64,000 nt of DNA from Acinetobacter modestus (lineage in GTDB: Bacteria > Pseudomonadota > Gammaproteobacteria > Pseudomonadales > Moraxellaceae): assembly GCF_014636095.1 (NCBI RefSeq), contig NZ_BMDV01000004.1:248001-312000 (forward strand), in the 5' to 3' direction. This document shows, in pieces, positions 1-9,156 of the stretch. Position 1 is the first letter of the stretch, and each line of letters begins with the position of its first letter. The notes beneath the pieces were generated by a model, which worked only from the letters and a program-made list of their open reading frames with translations, had not been told where the DNA came from and ran no database searches. The translations under genes and the position numbers were made by a program.

Positions 1-193
1 GTCTGTTGCTACTATTATTTGATCGAAAAGGTCAAACAAGATCATTTTTTTAAAAAAGCGTCGCTTTAAAATTCTGTTGAAATGATTAAGACTTGAGACA
101 ATATGTTCAACAAGGCATAATCTCCCCTTCATTGGTGATGCGCTGTTTACGCATTCACCTTCTAGCCAATATAGTTTGGATAAATAATTCAAT

Positions 194-1975
194 ATGATGC
201 GCACTCATTACTGTGGCTCTTTAACTGAAGCCCAAATCGATCAAACAGTGACTTTATGCGGATGGGTTCATCGTCGCCGTGACCATGGTGGTGTAATTTT
301 CCTTGATATGCGTGACCGTGATGGTTTAGTTCAAGTCGTCATTGATCCTGATACACCAGAAGCTTTCTCAACTGCGGATAAAGCACGCTCTGAATTTGTG
401 TTAAAAATTACAGGTCGTGTACGTCGTCGCTATGAAGGTACTGAAAATGCCAACATGGTGAGTGGTCAAATCGAAGTTTTAGCAAAAGAAATCGAAGTTT
501 TAGCTGCTTCTGAAACACCTCCATTCCCATTGAATGACGAAAACACCAATATTTCTGAAGAAATTCGTTTGAAATACCGTTTCTTGGACATTCGTCGTCC
601 AGAAATGTTAGATCGCTTACGCTTCCGTTCTAAAGTTACAAACTTGATTCGTAACTACTTTGAAGATCACGGTTTCCTCGATGTTGAAACACCGATCTTG
701 ACTCGTGCAACACCTGAGGGCGCACGTGACTATTTAGTCCCAAGTCGTGTTTCAAATGGTAGCTTCTATGCACTTCCACAATCACCACAATTGTTCAAAC
801 AGTTGTTGATGGTCGGTGGTATCGATCGTTATTACCAAATCGCTAAATGTTTCCGTGACGAAGATTTACGTGCGGATCGTCAGCCTGAATTTACCCAAAT
901 CGACGTTGAAACATCGTTTATGTCTGACGATGACATCATGGATTTAATGGAAGGCTTAACGGTTAAAATGTTCAACGAATTATTGAATGTAAAATTCGAT
1001 AAATTTGAACGTATGACCTATAACGATGCAATGCGTGATTATGCATCTGACAAACCAGATATGCGTATTCCATTGAAATTAGTTGACGTTGCAGACTTAA
1101 TGCAAGACGTTGAGTTCAAAGTTTTTGCTGGCCCTGCAAAAGATCCTAAAGGTCGTATTGTCGCTTTACGTGTTCCAGGTGCTGGTTCATTACCACGTAG
1201 TGCGATTGACGAATACACCAAATTCGTAGGCATCTACGGTGCTAAAGGCTTGGCTTACATCAAAGTCAATGAACTTGAAAAAGGCATCGAAGGTCTTCAA
1301 TCTCCAATCGTTAAATTCATCGAACCAATCGTACTCGATTTATTAAAACGTGTTGGTGCTGAAAATGGCGACATCGTATTCTTCGGTGCGGATAAAGCAA
1401 AAGTTGTAAATGATGCGATGGGTGCACTTCGTGTGAAAATCGGTCATGACTTGAATCTTTCAACTTGCGAGTGGGCACCACTTTGGGTTGTTGATTTCCC
1501 AATGTTCGAAGAAACTGATGATGGCAAATGGACTTCTGTGCATCACCCATTCACACTACCAAAATCAAGTGTTGAAGAAGTAAAGAGCAATCCAGGCGCG
1601 GCACTATCAGTTGCATACGATATGGTACTCAATGGTACTGAAATTGGTGGTGGTTCACTGCGTATTTATACCTTAGAGATGCAGAAAGCGATTTTTGAAG
1701 CTTTAGGTATTGGTGAAGAAGAAGCGGAAGAAAAATTCAGCTTCTTATTGAACGCATTACGTTATGGCGCGCCTCCACACGGTGGTTTGGCATTTGGTCT
1801 TGACCGCTTGATCATGCTCATGACAGGTGCTTCTTCTATTCGTGATGTGATTGCATTCCCGAAAACTAAGACTGCTGAATGTCCATTAACTCAAGCACCA
1901 GCGCCTGTTGAAGCAAATCAATTGCGTGACTTGGGTATTCGTTTACGTGAAAAAGCAAAAGCTGAAGAAAAGTAA
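194..1975 (+). CDS. aspS: Aspartate-tRNA ligase
   Basis: Charges tRNA-Asp with aspartate in the cytoplasm; class II synthetase of about the usual bacterial length (593 aa). An N-terminal OB-fold anticodon-binding region (about residues 1-105, with [12 protein letters not shown]) precedes the catalytic domain. Class II motif 2 is seen as [18 protein letters not shown] near residue 217, and motif 3 as [13 protein letters not shown] near residue 540. Two adjacent ATG codons (194 and 197) make the exact start ambiguous by one residue. A strong terminator follows directly. In Acinetobacter this gene marks one border of the outer-core polysaccharide locus, which fits what comes next. Confidence 0.98.
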   Translation: MMRTHYCGSLTEAQIDQTVTLCGWVHRRRDHGGVIFLDMRDRDGLVQVVIDPDTPEAFSTADKARSEFVLKITGRVRRRYEGTENANMVSGQIEVLAKEIEVLAASETPPFPLNDENTNISEEIRLKYRFLDIRRPEMLDRLRFRSKVTNLIRNYFEDHGFLDVETPILTRATPEGARDYLVPSRVSNGSFYALPQSPQLFKQLLMVGGIDRYYQIAKCFRDEDLRADRQPEFTQIDVETSFMSDDDIMDLMEGLTVKMFNELLNVKFDKFERMTYNDAMRDYASDKPDMRIPLKLVDVADLMQDVEFKVFAGPAKDPKGRIVALRVPGAGSLPRSAIDEYTKFVGIYGAKGLAYIKVNELEKGIEGLQSPIVKFIEPIVLDLLKRVGAENGDIVFFGADKAKVVNDAMGALRVKIGHDLNLSTCEWAPLWVVDFPMFEETDDGKWTSVHHPFTLPKSSVEEVKSNPGAALSVAYDMVLNGTEIGGGSLRIYTLEMQKAIFEALGIGEEEAEEKFSFLLNALRYGAPPHGGLAFGLDRLIMLMTGASSIRDVIAFPKTKTAECPLTQAPAPVEANQLRDLGIRLREKAKAEEK

Positions 1976-2000
1976 TTTTTTCAATTGATTGCTGAATAAG

Positions 2001-2027
2001 ACCCTGCTTAATGCAGGGTTTTTTTAT
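2001..2027 (+). terminator. Rho-independent terminator of aspS
   Basis: ACCCTGC and GCAGGGT arms enclose a short loop and are followed by a run of T residues, 25 bp after the aspS stop codon. Confidence 0.9.
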
Positions 2028-2101
2028 ATTACATGGTTTTACTTTGCGATCATGCAGCGTAATGGCATAATAAGCTGCTTTTTTATTGAGAGGTCAGTCT
2101 T

Positions 2102-2323
2102 ATGGCAATGCGTCCTGATGTACGTCGACACACAATTGTGATTATTGTGTTTTCACTTGCTCAATGGTTTTTTATGCGTTACATCTTGGCAAATGAACTT
2201 TTCAATATGACCACCAATCAACGTATTTTATATTTCTGCGTTAGTAGTCTTGTAGGTGCGTTATTGATTTTTGTAGCACTAATTTACATGGTGCTCAAAG
2301 GCAATACCGATAAGCAAGACTGA
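2102..2323 (+). CDS. Small two-helix inner-membrane protein
   Basis: A 73-residue protein with two predicted membrane helices, roughly residues 11-31 and 43-66, separated by a short polar loop. A GAGAGG Shine-Dalgarno sequence lies 8 bp before the ATG. It ends 5 bp before the downstream acyltransferase start, so the two are almost certainly co-transcribed. I do not recognise a named family. Its partner suggests a role at the inner membrane connected with lipid A or envelope assembly, but that is only context. Confidence 0.75.
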   Translation: MAMRPDVRRHTIVIIVFSLAQWFFMRYILANELFNMTTNQRILYFCVSSLVGALLIFVALIYMVLKGNTDKQD

Positions 2324-2328
2324 TCGTC

Positions 2329-3195
2329 ATGTCGTTTTACAGTATTTTACTTCGTATTCTCCCTTTAACATTTTTGCGCAGTATTGCAAAAGTGGCTGCC
2401 TACTTTATCAATCAAAATCCTGATAAAAGTATGCTTTGGAAAACCAGAATTAATATTGGTTTAGCCTACCCAACTCTTTCTTCAGAGCAAAAAGAACAGC
2501 TTGCTCGAGAAAGTGTGACCAAGCAATGTTTGAGTTATATTGAATCTGGGAAATGCTGGGCAATGCCTCCTGAATGGAGCATTCAGCAAATTCGTACTGT
2601 ACATAATTTAGAAGTATTAACAAATGCTTTAAATGATCCGCGTGGTGCTTTGATTATTACTCCGCATTTGGGTACATGGGAAATGATGAATGCATGGGTC
2701 AATCAGTATGGTACACCTACCATTATGTACAAACCCATGAAAGATTCAGGATTTAATGCATTTGCTTTGCATGCTCGCCAACGGTTAAATGCTACCTTAG
2801 TTCCAACGGATGCAAATGGTGTAAAAGCCTTGTTTAAGAATCTAAAACAAGGTGGTTTTAGCGTAATTTTACCTGATCATGTCCCTCAACCTTCAGGCGG
2901 AGTTATCGTTCCTTTTTTTGGAATTCCCTGTTTAACCAGTACACTTGCAAGCAAGATGGCGCAAAAAACTCAATGCCGTCTGGTGGGATTAAGCTGTTTC
3001 CGTCGTGAGGACGGTGAAGGATTTGAGGTGTATTGCGATGATCTGAATGATCCAGCACTCTATGATAGAGATATCGGAATTGCGACCACGGCACTCAATC
3101 AAGCAGTTGAACAGATGATCAACCGCTTTCCTGCCGAATATATGTGGGGTTATAAAAGATTTAGGGGGAATAACAATAATTACTATATAGTTTAA
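2329..3195 (+). CDS. Lipid A late acyltransferase (LpxL/HtrB family)
   Basis: Kdo2-lipid IVA secondary acyltransferase family protein, 288 aa, expected at the cytoplasmic face of the inner membrane. The family catalytic HX4D/E motif is visible as HLGTWE (about residue 112), followed by a YKPMKD segment and a PDHVPQPSGG segment that match the conserved acyltransferase blocks. The N-terminus has a hydrophobic stretch that could anchor the protein. It would transfer an acyl chain from acyl-ACP to lipid A. It sits beside the outer-core sugar locus, so lipid A finishing and core assembly genes are neighbours. Whether it is LpxL or LpxM by substrate cannot be told from the sequence alone. Confidence 0.88.
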   Translation: MSFYSILLRILPLTFLRSIAKVAAYFINQNPDKSMLWKTRINIGLAYPTLSSEQKEQLARESVTKQCLSYIESGKCWAMPPEWSIQQIRTVHNLEVLTNALNDPRGALIITPHLGTWEMMNAWVNQYGTPTIMYKPMKDSGFNAFALHARQRLNATLVPTDANGVKALFKNLKQGGFSVILPDHVPQPSGGVIVPFFGIPCLTSTLASKMAQKTQCRLVGLSCFRREDGEGFEVYCDDLNDPALYDRDIGIATTALNQAVEQMINRFPAEYMWGYKRFRGNNNNYYIV

Positions 3196-3290
3196 TAACG
3201 CGCAAACTATCGATCATCAAATATTTTTCGACAATCATATTGAATGATAATTTTAGCTAAAATTCCTTACTTATTTCAGACAAGATACAA

Positions 3291-4394
3291 ATGAAGAAAA
3301 TTTTATTTATACAAGATGCTCTATATGGTGGCGGTGTAGAAAGAATTACTATTGATATTGCCAAAAAATTTATTGATTTAGGTTATAAAGTAAGTTATGC
3401 AATATTAGACTCTTCGAATATCGGAATGCAACTACCAAAAGAAGTAAAACAAATTAATATTGATGTAGATTCTTACTTCATGAGTGGAAACTTATGGAGG
3501 AATAAAAATAAGACCCTTGACAAAAATAAACAAGAAGAAATCCAAAATATAATTAAAACAATGAATCCTGATTTATTATTAATAGGACATTATAGATCAC
3601 TTTGGCTATCTACTTTCATTGAACATCCAAACACATGGTATTGGATTCATGGTGATATTATTCATTTAGAAGAAAAACAAACTAACAATTTATTTAGATA
3701 TATAAAAGAAAAAAGAAGAATATATATTGAAAGAAAAATTTTTAACAACTTATTTCACAATAAAAATATTTTAGTAGTAAATCATGATATAAAAAACACA
3801 TATAAAAAATACAATCCAAATATAAAAATTAAATGTATTCCTAATGGAATAGATGTAAATAGACTAATATCATCAATACCAGATATTACAGAAAAAATAT
3901 GGGATACTATTTTTGTTGGTCGCTTATCAAAAGAAAAACAACCTGAAATATCATTGATTGCCTTTGCTAAAAGTGGATTAAATGGAAGAATGGCTTTCGT
4001 TGGAGATGGAGATTTACTTGAAAGTTTAAAACAACTCGCTCATACCTTAAATATTCAAAATCGTATTGACTTTTTAGGTTGGAAAGAGAATCCTGCTGCC
4101 TATATTAAGCAAAGTAAAACACTAATCTTAAGCTCTCTAACGGAAGGCTCTCCTCTAGTAATTGCAGAATCTATTTCACTTAATGTTCCAGTGATCGCAT
4201 TTAATTGTTCATCAGGAATCCGCTACCAATTAAATTCTATAGAATTACAAAAAGGTCTAGTTGAGCCTCAAAATATAGAGAAATTGGCACAGAAATTATT
4301 TGAAATTACTCATTCCCCTTACCAAATAACAGAAGAAGATAAGTTGAGATTAACTATTGACCATATGTTTAATGAGTTCTTAAATATTTTATAG
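3291..4394 (+). CDS. GT-B glycosyltransferase (GT4-like) of the outer-core locus
   Basis: A 367-aa GT-B fold transferase. The N-terminal donor-side glycine-rich loop is GGGVERITIDIAKKF near residue 13, and the C-terminal nucleotide-sugar motif EGSPLVIAES is near residue 288. It would add a sugar from a nucleotide donor to the growing lipooligosaccharide core in the cytoplasm. Codon use is extremely AT-rich, with many ATA isoleucine and AAA lysine codons, unlike the flanking aspS and ilvE regions. This suggests recent horizontal acquisition. It converges with the next gene, overlapping it by 6 bp at the stop codons. Donor and acceptor are not predictable. Confidence 0.88.
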   Translation: MKKILFIQDALYGGGVERITIDIAKKFIDLGYKVSYAILDSSNIGMQLPKEVKQINIDVDSYFMSGNLWRNKNKTLDKNKQEEIQNIIKTMNPDLLLIGHYRSLWLSTFIEHPNTWYWIHGDIIHLEEKQTNNLFRYIKEKRRIYIERKIFNNLFHNKNILVVNHDIKNTYKKYNPNIKIKCIPNGIDVNRLISSIPDITEKIWDTIFVGRLSKEKQPEISLIAFAKSGLNGRMAFVGDGDLLESLKQLAHTLNIQNRIDFLGWKENPAAYIKQSKTLILSSLTEGSPLVIAESISLNVPVIAFNCSSGIRYQLNSIELQKGLVEPQNIEKLAQKLFEITHSPYQITEEDKLRLTIDHMFNEFLNIL

Positions 4395-5159
4395 CCGTAT
4401 AATCAACTTAACACGAAAAGGAATCTGCCTAAGTTTATCATATATTCTAAACAACTCCCTCTGCATTTTTTTTAATATCGATATTTTTTGTTTTATTCTC
4501 ACGTTTTCTCTCCATTGTAATGTACTATTAAATTTTTGATGTGTAGGGTTTAATATACAATCCTGAATACACAATACAGGAGTTATTTGATAAACAGGTA
4601 GCCCCCCCTCATTAAAATAAAATTTAAACATAATTTGATCAATATGATCCAATCTATCCAAATTTAAAACATATTGATATAAATCACGTGCAGCCTTATT
4701 TGAGAGAATATACCCCCCCGTACCTAAATGATAACATCTGAGATTAGATAAAACATATTTATTAAATCCAATATTTATTTTGTCTAATGAAAGCAATACA
4801 CTATCAATTGTTTTTTCTATTTTTATAAAATCCACATTATGATTAATCCAATCACTTTTACTTAGAAAAAAATGTGCATCTTTACTTAAATAAACATCAT
4901 CTTCAAATATTGCAATGTAGTCTATATTTTCATCAAATGCTTTTTTCCAAAGAGAAACATGACTGAGCAAGCAACCAATTTCACCCTTACTCAAATTACA
5001 ATTATTGATATTAATTTTTAAACTATCGGCAATCATATCAATTTTATGTGGTTCAATCGCATCAAAAAAATCAAATGCAATCTCTTTTTTTCCAAATTGC
5101 TCTTCTATATGGATTCTACGATCAGTAGCAGACTTTAAACTAATGACAAAATTTTCCAC
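4389..5159 (-). CDS. Glycosyltransferase family 25 (LOS-type)
   Basis: GT25-type lipooligosaccharide glycosyltransferase, 256 aa. The N-terminus FVISLKSATDRR is the characteristic family start. KGEIGCLLSHVSLWKKA follows, and the acidic nucleotide-sugar/metal motif is IAIFEDDVYL near residue 87. It is the last gene of a five-gene minus-strand run starting at 8784 and lies 9 bp after its paralogue. The base composition is as AT-rich as the convergent gene on the other strand. It likely adds a hexose to the outer core; the specificity is unknown. Confidence 0.9.
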   Translation of the reverse strand: MENFVISLKSATDRRIHIEEQFGKKEIAFDFFDAIEPHKIDMIADSLKININNCNLSKGEIGCLLSHVSLWKKAFDENIDYIAIFEDDVYLSKDAHFFLSKSDWINHNVDFIKIEKTIDSVLLSLDKINIGFNKYVLSNLRCYHLGTGGYILSNKAARDLYQYVLNLDRLDHIDQIMFKFYFNEGGLPVYQITPVLCIQDCILNPTHQKFNSTLQWRENVRIKQKISILKKMQRELFRIYDKLRQIPFRVKLIIRL

Positions 5160-5168
5160 TCTTCTTCC

Positions 5169-5948
5169 CTACTTAAACCCAACGGTTTTAAATAAAATAA
5201 AATTTCTGATTTGTTGAAAAATCCGACTTAACTCTAAAAGAATTTTATCCAACCCAGTCTTTTTATTATATTTCATCCTAACTTGGCGCTCTTTATATAA
5301 ATGACTGGCAAATTTCACACTATCTTTTGTTGAGTAAAGTGTTACATCTTGAATACATAAAGCTGGCTTCATTTGCAAAACAGATAAAATTTTATCTTGA
5401 ATAAGCTTTTCAAACATCAAGTGATCCAAGGCAATCAACTTATCTAATGCCTGAATGTAGCTGATTAATTGCTTAGCCCCATGTAAAGAAAGAATATAAC
5501 CAGCCGTCCCAAGGTTCTTACTTTTAAGCTCAAAAAGTGCTCTGTTTGGCTCACCATCAAACATTTTAACCTTTTGCCCAAGAGCAACTTTGTTAGTAAA
5601 TTCTTCAATCTTGATCAGATGCCAATTAGAGTCAATCCAAGAGTTATCAGTAAGAAATGCTTTAACATTTTCACCTAAATAAATATCATCTTCGAAAATA
5701 GCCATATGTGGAATATTCTCGTTAATCATTTTATTCCACAAGAAAACATGGCTCATAAAGCATGCTATCTCACCTTTTGTCAAAAGAGTATCATCAACTC
5801 GCAAGCCAAGCTGATTAGCAAACTCTCCTGCAGGTTCAGGTGTTAAGGCATCAAAAAAAGTAAAATCCAAGTTTTTTTTAGCAAACTCTTGGTTTATATG
5901 TTGTCTTCTTTGACTTGCCGTGGATAAACTTATGACAAATACTTCCAT
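5169..5948 (-). CDS. Glycosyltransferase family 25, paralogue of the downstream gene
   Basis: Second GT25 protein, with VFVISLSTASQRR at the N-terminus, KGEIACFMSHVFLWNK, and the acidic motif MAIFEDDIYL. I place the start at the ATG at 5948, which has TTAGAGA upstream and puts the family N-terminus at residue 2; an in-frame start at 5978 would add ten residues with no family match. It aligns along its whole length with the downstream GT25, including the C-terminal ALCIQD segment, so the two probably arose by tandem duplication and divergence. Both would act on the same core oligosaccharide at different positions. Confidence 0.88.
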   Translation of the reverse strand: MEVFVISLSTASQRRQHINQEFAKKNLDFTFFDALTPEPAGEFANQLGLRVDDTLLTKGEIACFMSHVFLWNKMINENIPHMAIFEDDIYLGENVKAFLTDNSWIDSNWHLIKIEEFTNKVALGQKVKMFDGEPNRALFELKSKNLGTAGYILSLHGAKQLISYIQALDKLIALDHLMFEKLIQDKILSVLQMKPALCIQDVTLYSTKDSVKFASHLYKERQVRMKYNKKTGLDKILLELSRIFQQIRNFILFKTVGFK

Positions 5949-6029
5949 ATCAATCTCTAACATCAATTTTGTAGACAATTTTACACTTCATCTTTAGATT
6001 ACAATAAATAAAAACTTAAGACATATAGC

Positions 6030-6947
6030 CTATATATCTAAAAAAGAATCTTTAAAATAAAAATTCTTTGCATAAAATTTATTTAATATCTTTCTTTCTT
6101 TTGCTGCTAACTTAAGTAATTTTGGATTCTGATTTGGTGGATAGTTAATTGCAAAATCAATCAGTGTTCTTTCTTTTACCCACCTATTTTTTACTTGATA
6201 GAAAAAAGCATTTTTGTCACAGTTAATCAAAGTCATACTTGGCATATACTCTCTCATCACCTTCTGACATACGACATAAACTGCTAAATACTCTAAACGG
6301 CCAATGTTTTGAAAGAGATCTTGGCTATTATCTTGAGTATCTGCAATATTTTGAATATATCCTTTAGGAGTAAGTTCAATTGCATTCCACAACTCCTCCA
6401 ACCAGTATTTAAAAAACATATTGCCCTGAATACTCGCTAATAGCCAAGTTTCTATAACAGGATAACTCATATTGGTAGTGTTATTTTTTCTATAGTAAGC
6501 AAAACAGTTTGTTCTTTCTTTCCCGATCAAATCTTGAATCCAATCTAAATTTTCATAAACTATAGTACTCGCATCAAGCCATATACCACCATGTAAAAAT
6601 AAAAGATTAAATCTGATTAAATCTGATCGTTGTTGTGGAGTTGCTTTTTTATAAAGAATTGATTCAAAATCAATAGTACAAAACTTAATTAAGTCTTGCG
6701 GTTTTAGAAATAACACCTCATAGCTTGGATGCAAACGTCTAAGTTGCTCTACACATTTTTCAACAATAATTGGTAAATCCCCTTCCCAATACATCCAAAT
6801 TTTTTTGGGAATAACAGCATTTGAGCTTATTGGATTTAATACAATAATATCTGCATAATTATCTATTGCATCATTCACATCTCTCTTTTTATTCCAATAC
6901 ATCGTATAGAACTTTAAAAGATAGAATATTTTTTTAAATATCTTCAT
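6030..6947 (-). CDS. Capsule-synthesis-type glycosyltransferase (GT32-like)
   Basis: A 305-aa protein with the features of the capsular polysaccharide synthesis/GT32-like family. IPKKIWMYWEGD is near residue 47, a QQRSDLIRFNLLFLHGG segment follows, and WLDAS carries the DXD-like metal-binding position near residue 122. It is expected to be cytoplasmic and membrane-associated, transferring a sugar to the oligosaccharide acceptor. It lies inside the minus-strand transferase run with an 80-bp gap on each side. The composition is very AT-rich. Exact linkage and donor cannot be inferred. Confidence 0.82.
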   Translation of the reverse strand: MKIFKKIFYLLKFYTMYWNKKRDVNDAIDNYADIIVLNPISSNAVIPKKIWMYWEGDLPIIVEKCVEQLRRLHPSYEVLFLKPQDLIKFCTIDFESILYKKATPQQRSDLIRFNLLFLHGGIWLDASTIVYENLDWIQDLIGKERTNCFAYYRKNNTTNMSYPVIETWLLASIQGNMFFKYWLEELWNAIELTPKGYIQNIADTQDNSQDLFQNIGRLEYLAVYVVCQKVMREYMPSMTLINCDKNAFFYQVKNRWVKERTLIDFAINYPPNQNPKLLKLAAKERKILNKFYAKNFYFKDSFLDI

Positions 6948-7020
6948 AAGGAAACTCAGCTAAAAAATAAAGCACTTTCACATTTCATTTCACGTCAGTG
7001 ATTTGGATAGACCATTTACA

Positions 7021-7782
7021 TTAAAAGAAAAGATGCTTAAAAGCATAAAAACGGTCACGCCACATTCTTTTCTGTTTCTTTAACGCATGAGAAGAATCAC
7101 GATTTTCTAAATCCTTACGCTGAATCCCCTGACTTGCAACAGTACCTAAAATATCACTGTCTAAACCTGCTGGTTTTACAAAAGGTTGCCAAACACCTAG
7201 ACCTTTACCATTTTTACTGAGCCAGCCTTGGAAAAAGATATCGACAGGAACATGAATTTGTTTCCCAACTTTTACAAACTCTTCTGCCCCTTTACGAGAC
7301 CAAAGCAACCCCACGCCACGGATGGGGAAGTAATACGCATGCCAAAGGTTGTAATGATCCATCTGCACAATATCTTTGGCGAGTTTTTTCTTTTTCGCCG
7401 CCATATTCACCACATACCAATCCAGTTCTTTATGCTGATCTAGATACTTGAGCAGTGAATCAAGATTCTGCTTGAAATTGGGTAAAACCTGAATGTCATC
7501 TTCTAACACCACCAAATAATCAGCATCTGTTTCAAGAAATTTTTCAGCACAACCATAGTGACTCAGATAACAACCTAATTCTGAATTAATTAGACTACGT
7601 CCTAAAATTTTCTGCGCTTCGGCATCATCATATTGTTTAAACTCAGATAGGGCCTTGCCACGTCCATCATAGGCCGAAAAACGGGTAAATGGCCATCCCT
7701 GTTGCTGTAATTGTGCAGTCGCACTGGCTAGACGCTGATCACTGCCATCAAGGTTAATTAGATAAGTTTCAACTTTCATCAT
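7021..7782 (-). CDS. Glycosyltransferase family 25 (third copy)
   Basis: A third GT25-type enzyme, 253 aa. It has TYLINLDGSDQRLA at the N-terminus, INSELGCYLSHYGCAEKFL, and the acidic motif YLVVLEDDIQVL near residue 90. It is more distant from the tandem GT25 pair, and its base composition is closer to the rest of the chromosome. Two ATG codons in a row (7782 and 7779) are possible starts. It follows the Stealth-type gene with no gap, so the two are likely translationally coupled. It would extend the lipooligosaccharide outer core. Confidence 0.88.
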   Translation of the reverse strand: MMKVETYLINLDGSDQRLASATAQLQQQGWPFTRFSAYDGRGKALSEFKQYDDAEAQKILGRSLINSELGCYLSHYGCAEKFLETDADYLVVLEDDIQVLPNFKQNLDSLLKYLDQHKELDWYVVNMAAKKKKLAKDIVQMDHYNLWHAYYFPIRGVGLLWSRKGAEEFVKVGKQIHVPVDIFFQGWLSKNGKGLGVWQPFVKPAGLDSDILGTVASQGIQRKDLENRDSSHALKKQKRMWRDRFYAFKHLFF

Positions 7783-8784
7783 TTATCCTTTGGCCGTTTC
7801 AGCCAATAAAACGTTGGGTATATAGCCTGCCAATTTTTGATTTAAAGCTGCATAAATTTCTGCCGCCGCCACATCACTCAATTGATCCAGACTTTGCATA
7901 CACCCATATTTAATCTGTTCATTACCCAAGCTTTGCAAGAAGCTGCTTAAACTGCTTTCATTTTTCAAATAGGCAATCTCAAGATCAGGCTTTAGCAAGG
8001 CCTCACCCTTTTGAATCTTCAAATGATTCATCAATGAAATCGGATTGATTTGTTCGACACTGCGGAACTTATGCTGAATCTGTTTTTCTAAAAACTTAGG
8101 ATGAGCAAGTAAATAGTCTTGTAATATTTTACGGTCAACCGCATGTGGATAATGATGAATCTCAAAAAACTTTTTAAATCCAAGCATATCTGCACCTAAC
8201 ATTTGCGCAATCATATGTTTAGGTTGTATCGGCTTATTAAAATATTGATTTAAAACCTGACGATACCAAAGCTTGGCCTTGAGCACAAAACTGCTTTGCC
8301 AATGCCCGTAAATCACCATTTTCTGATCAATCAGAATATCTTCTAATTGCGCTGGCGCGTTAAAAAAGAAATCATCATTCAAATAGAAAAAGTAATCGGA
8401 TACGCCCTGAATATTCCAGAGCATGGTTTCAATCGAACGTGTATTGAAAGTCGGTAAGTATTGCTCATAACCCGCAAAAATTTCACGGTGGTCGACAATC
8501 CGAATTTTACCTGCCTCACAAATCCCATCCTGAACAAAGTCATCAATCCATTGCGGTTGCTGACCATCTGTCACAATATAGATATGTCGACAAAATGGGA
8601 CATATTTTAAAATAGATGCAACGTTATAGTAAATTTCATGGTTGCTGGCAAAACGGGTATCACTGACGGCATCAGAAGCTTGTGTTTTGCCCTGATACTG
8701 CATGCGCTTCTGTTTTAACTTCGGGTCATTGCCATCCACCCAAGCAATCACCACATCAACCGGTTGCATCATTTCACTCATCAA
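7783..8784 (-). CDS. Stealth-family sugar-phosphate transferase
   Basis: A 333-aa protein with the Stealth conserved regions in order. CR1 is DVVIAWVDGNDP near residue 8. The CR2 block holds HIYIVTDGQQPQW, RSIETMLWNI and YFFYLNDDFFF (about residues 90-160), and a CR3-like HYPHAVDRKIL is near residue 205. Family members are hexose-1-phosphate transferases that make phosphodiester-linked capsule polymers or modify glycans. It heads the minus-strand run and is coupled to the GT25 downstream. It predicts a phosphodiester-linked sugar in the surface glycan, unusual for an Acinetobacter outer core. Two ATG codons (8784, 8781) are adjacent. Confidence 0.87.
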   Translation of the reverse strand: MMSEMMQPVDVVIAWVDGNDPKLKQKRMQYQGKTQASDAVSDTRFASNHEIYYNVASILKYVPFCRHIYIVTDGQQPQWIDDFVQDGICEAGKIRIVDHREIFAGYEQYLPTFNTRSIETMLWNIQGVSDYFFYLNDDFFFNAPAQLEDILIDQKMVIYGHWQSSFVLKAKLWYRQVLNQYFNKPIQPKHMIAQMLGADMLGFKKFFEIHHYPHAVDRKILQDYLLAHPKFLEKQIQHKFRSVEQINPISLMNHLKIQKGEALLKPDLEIAYLKNESSLSSFLQSLGNEQIKYGCMQSLDQLSDVAAAEIYAALNQKLAGYIPNVLLAETAKG

Positions 8785-9156
8785 TTCACTCTTAAACGAT
8801 CCGAAAGCACGAAAATACGGCCAAACATGTTTAATCTAGGAGCATATGATAACACCACTGATCTGTTCACAGTCAGTCTCTTTTCGTAATAGCGGGCCTA
8901 TTGATTGTTCAATCATTCCATATAAATCAATATATTATAATTGTTTAAATTTTAATATCGATGAGCTAATCAGCAGATATATAATTCCACCTTGTTTAGT
9001 GACTTGATTAACCTCAGCTTAATCCCTGACAATCCCTAACAAAATCAAACCTTTTGGAATCATTTTACACCTAAAAACACCACATTTTTATTAGACGAAT
9101 TTAGGTATTTTTATTATAATTACAGGTTACTTTGACGGGATTTAATCTTTTGACTG
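8785..9156. promoter_or_regulatory. Divergent intergenic region of the sugar locus
   Basis: A 372-bp AT-rich gap between the minus-strand Stealth/GT run and the plus-strand ATP-grasp/ugd/epimerase run, so it must hold promoters for both. I found no JUMPstart/ops element (no GGCGGTAG core), no tRNA, and no convincing open reading frame. Individual -35/-10 boxes cannot be assigned with confidence. Confidence 0.5.

Noticed and set aside
8785..9156. JUMPstart/ops element for the polysaccharide locus
   Set aside because: Searched by eye in the divergent gap; no GGCGGTAG core on either strand.
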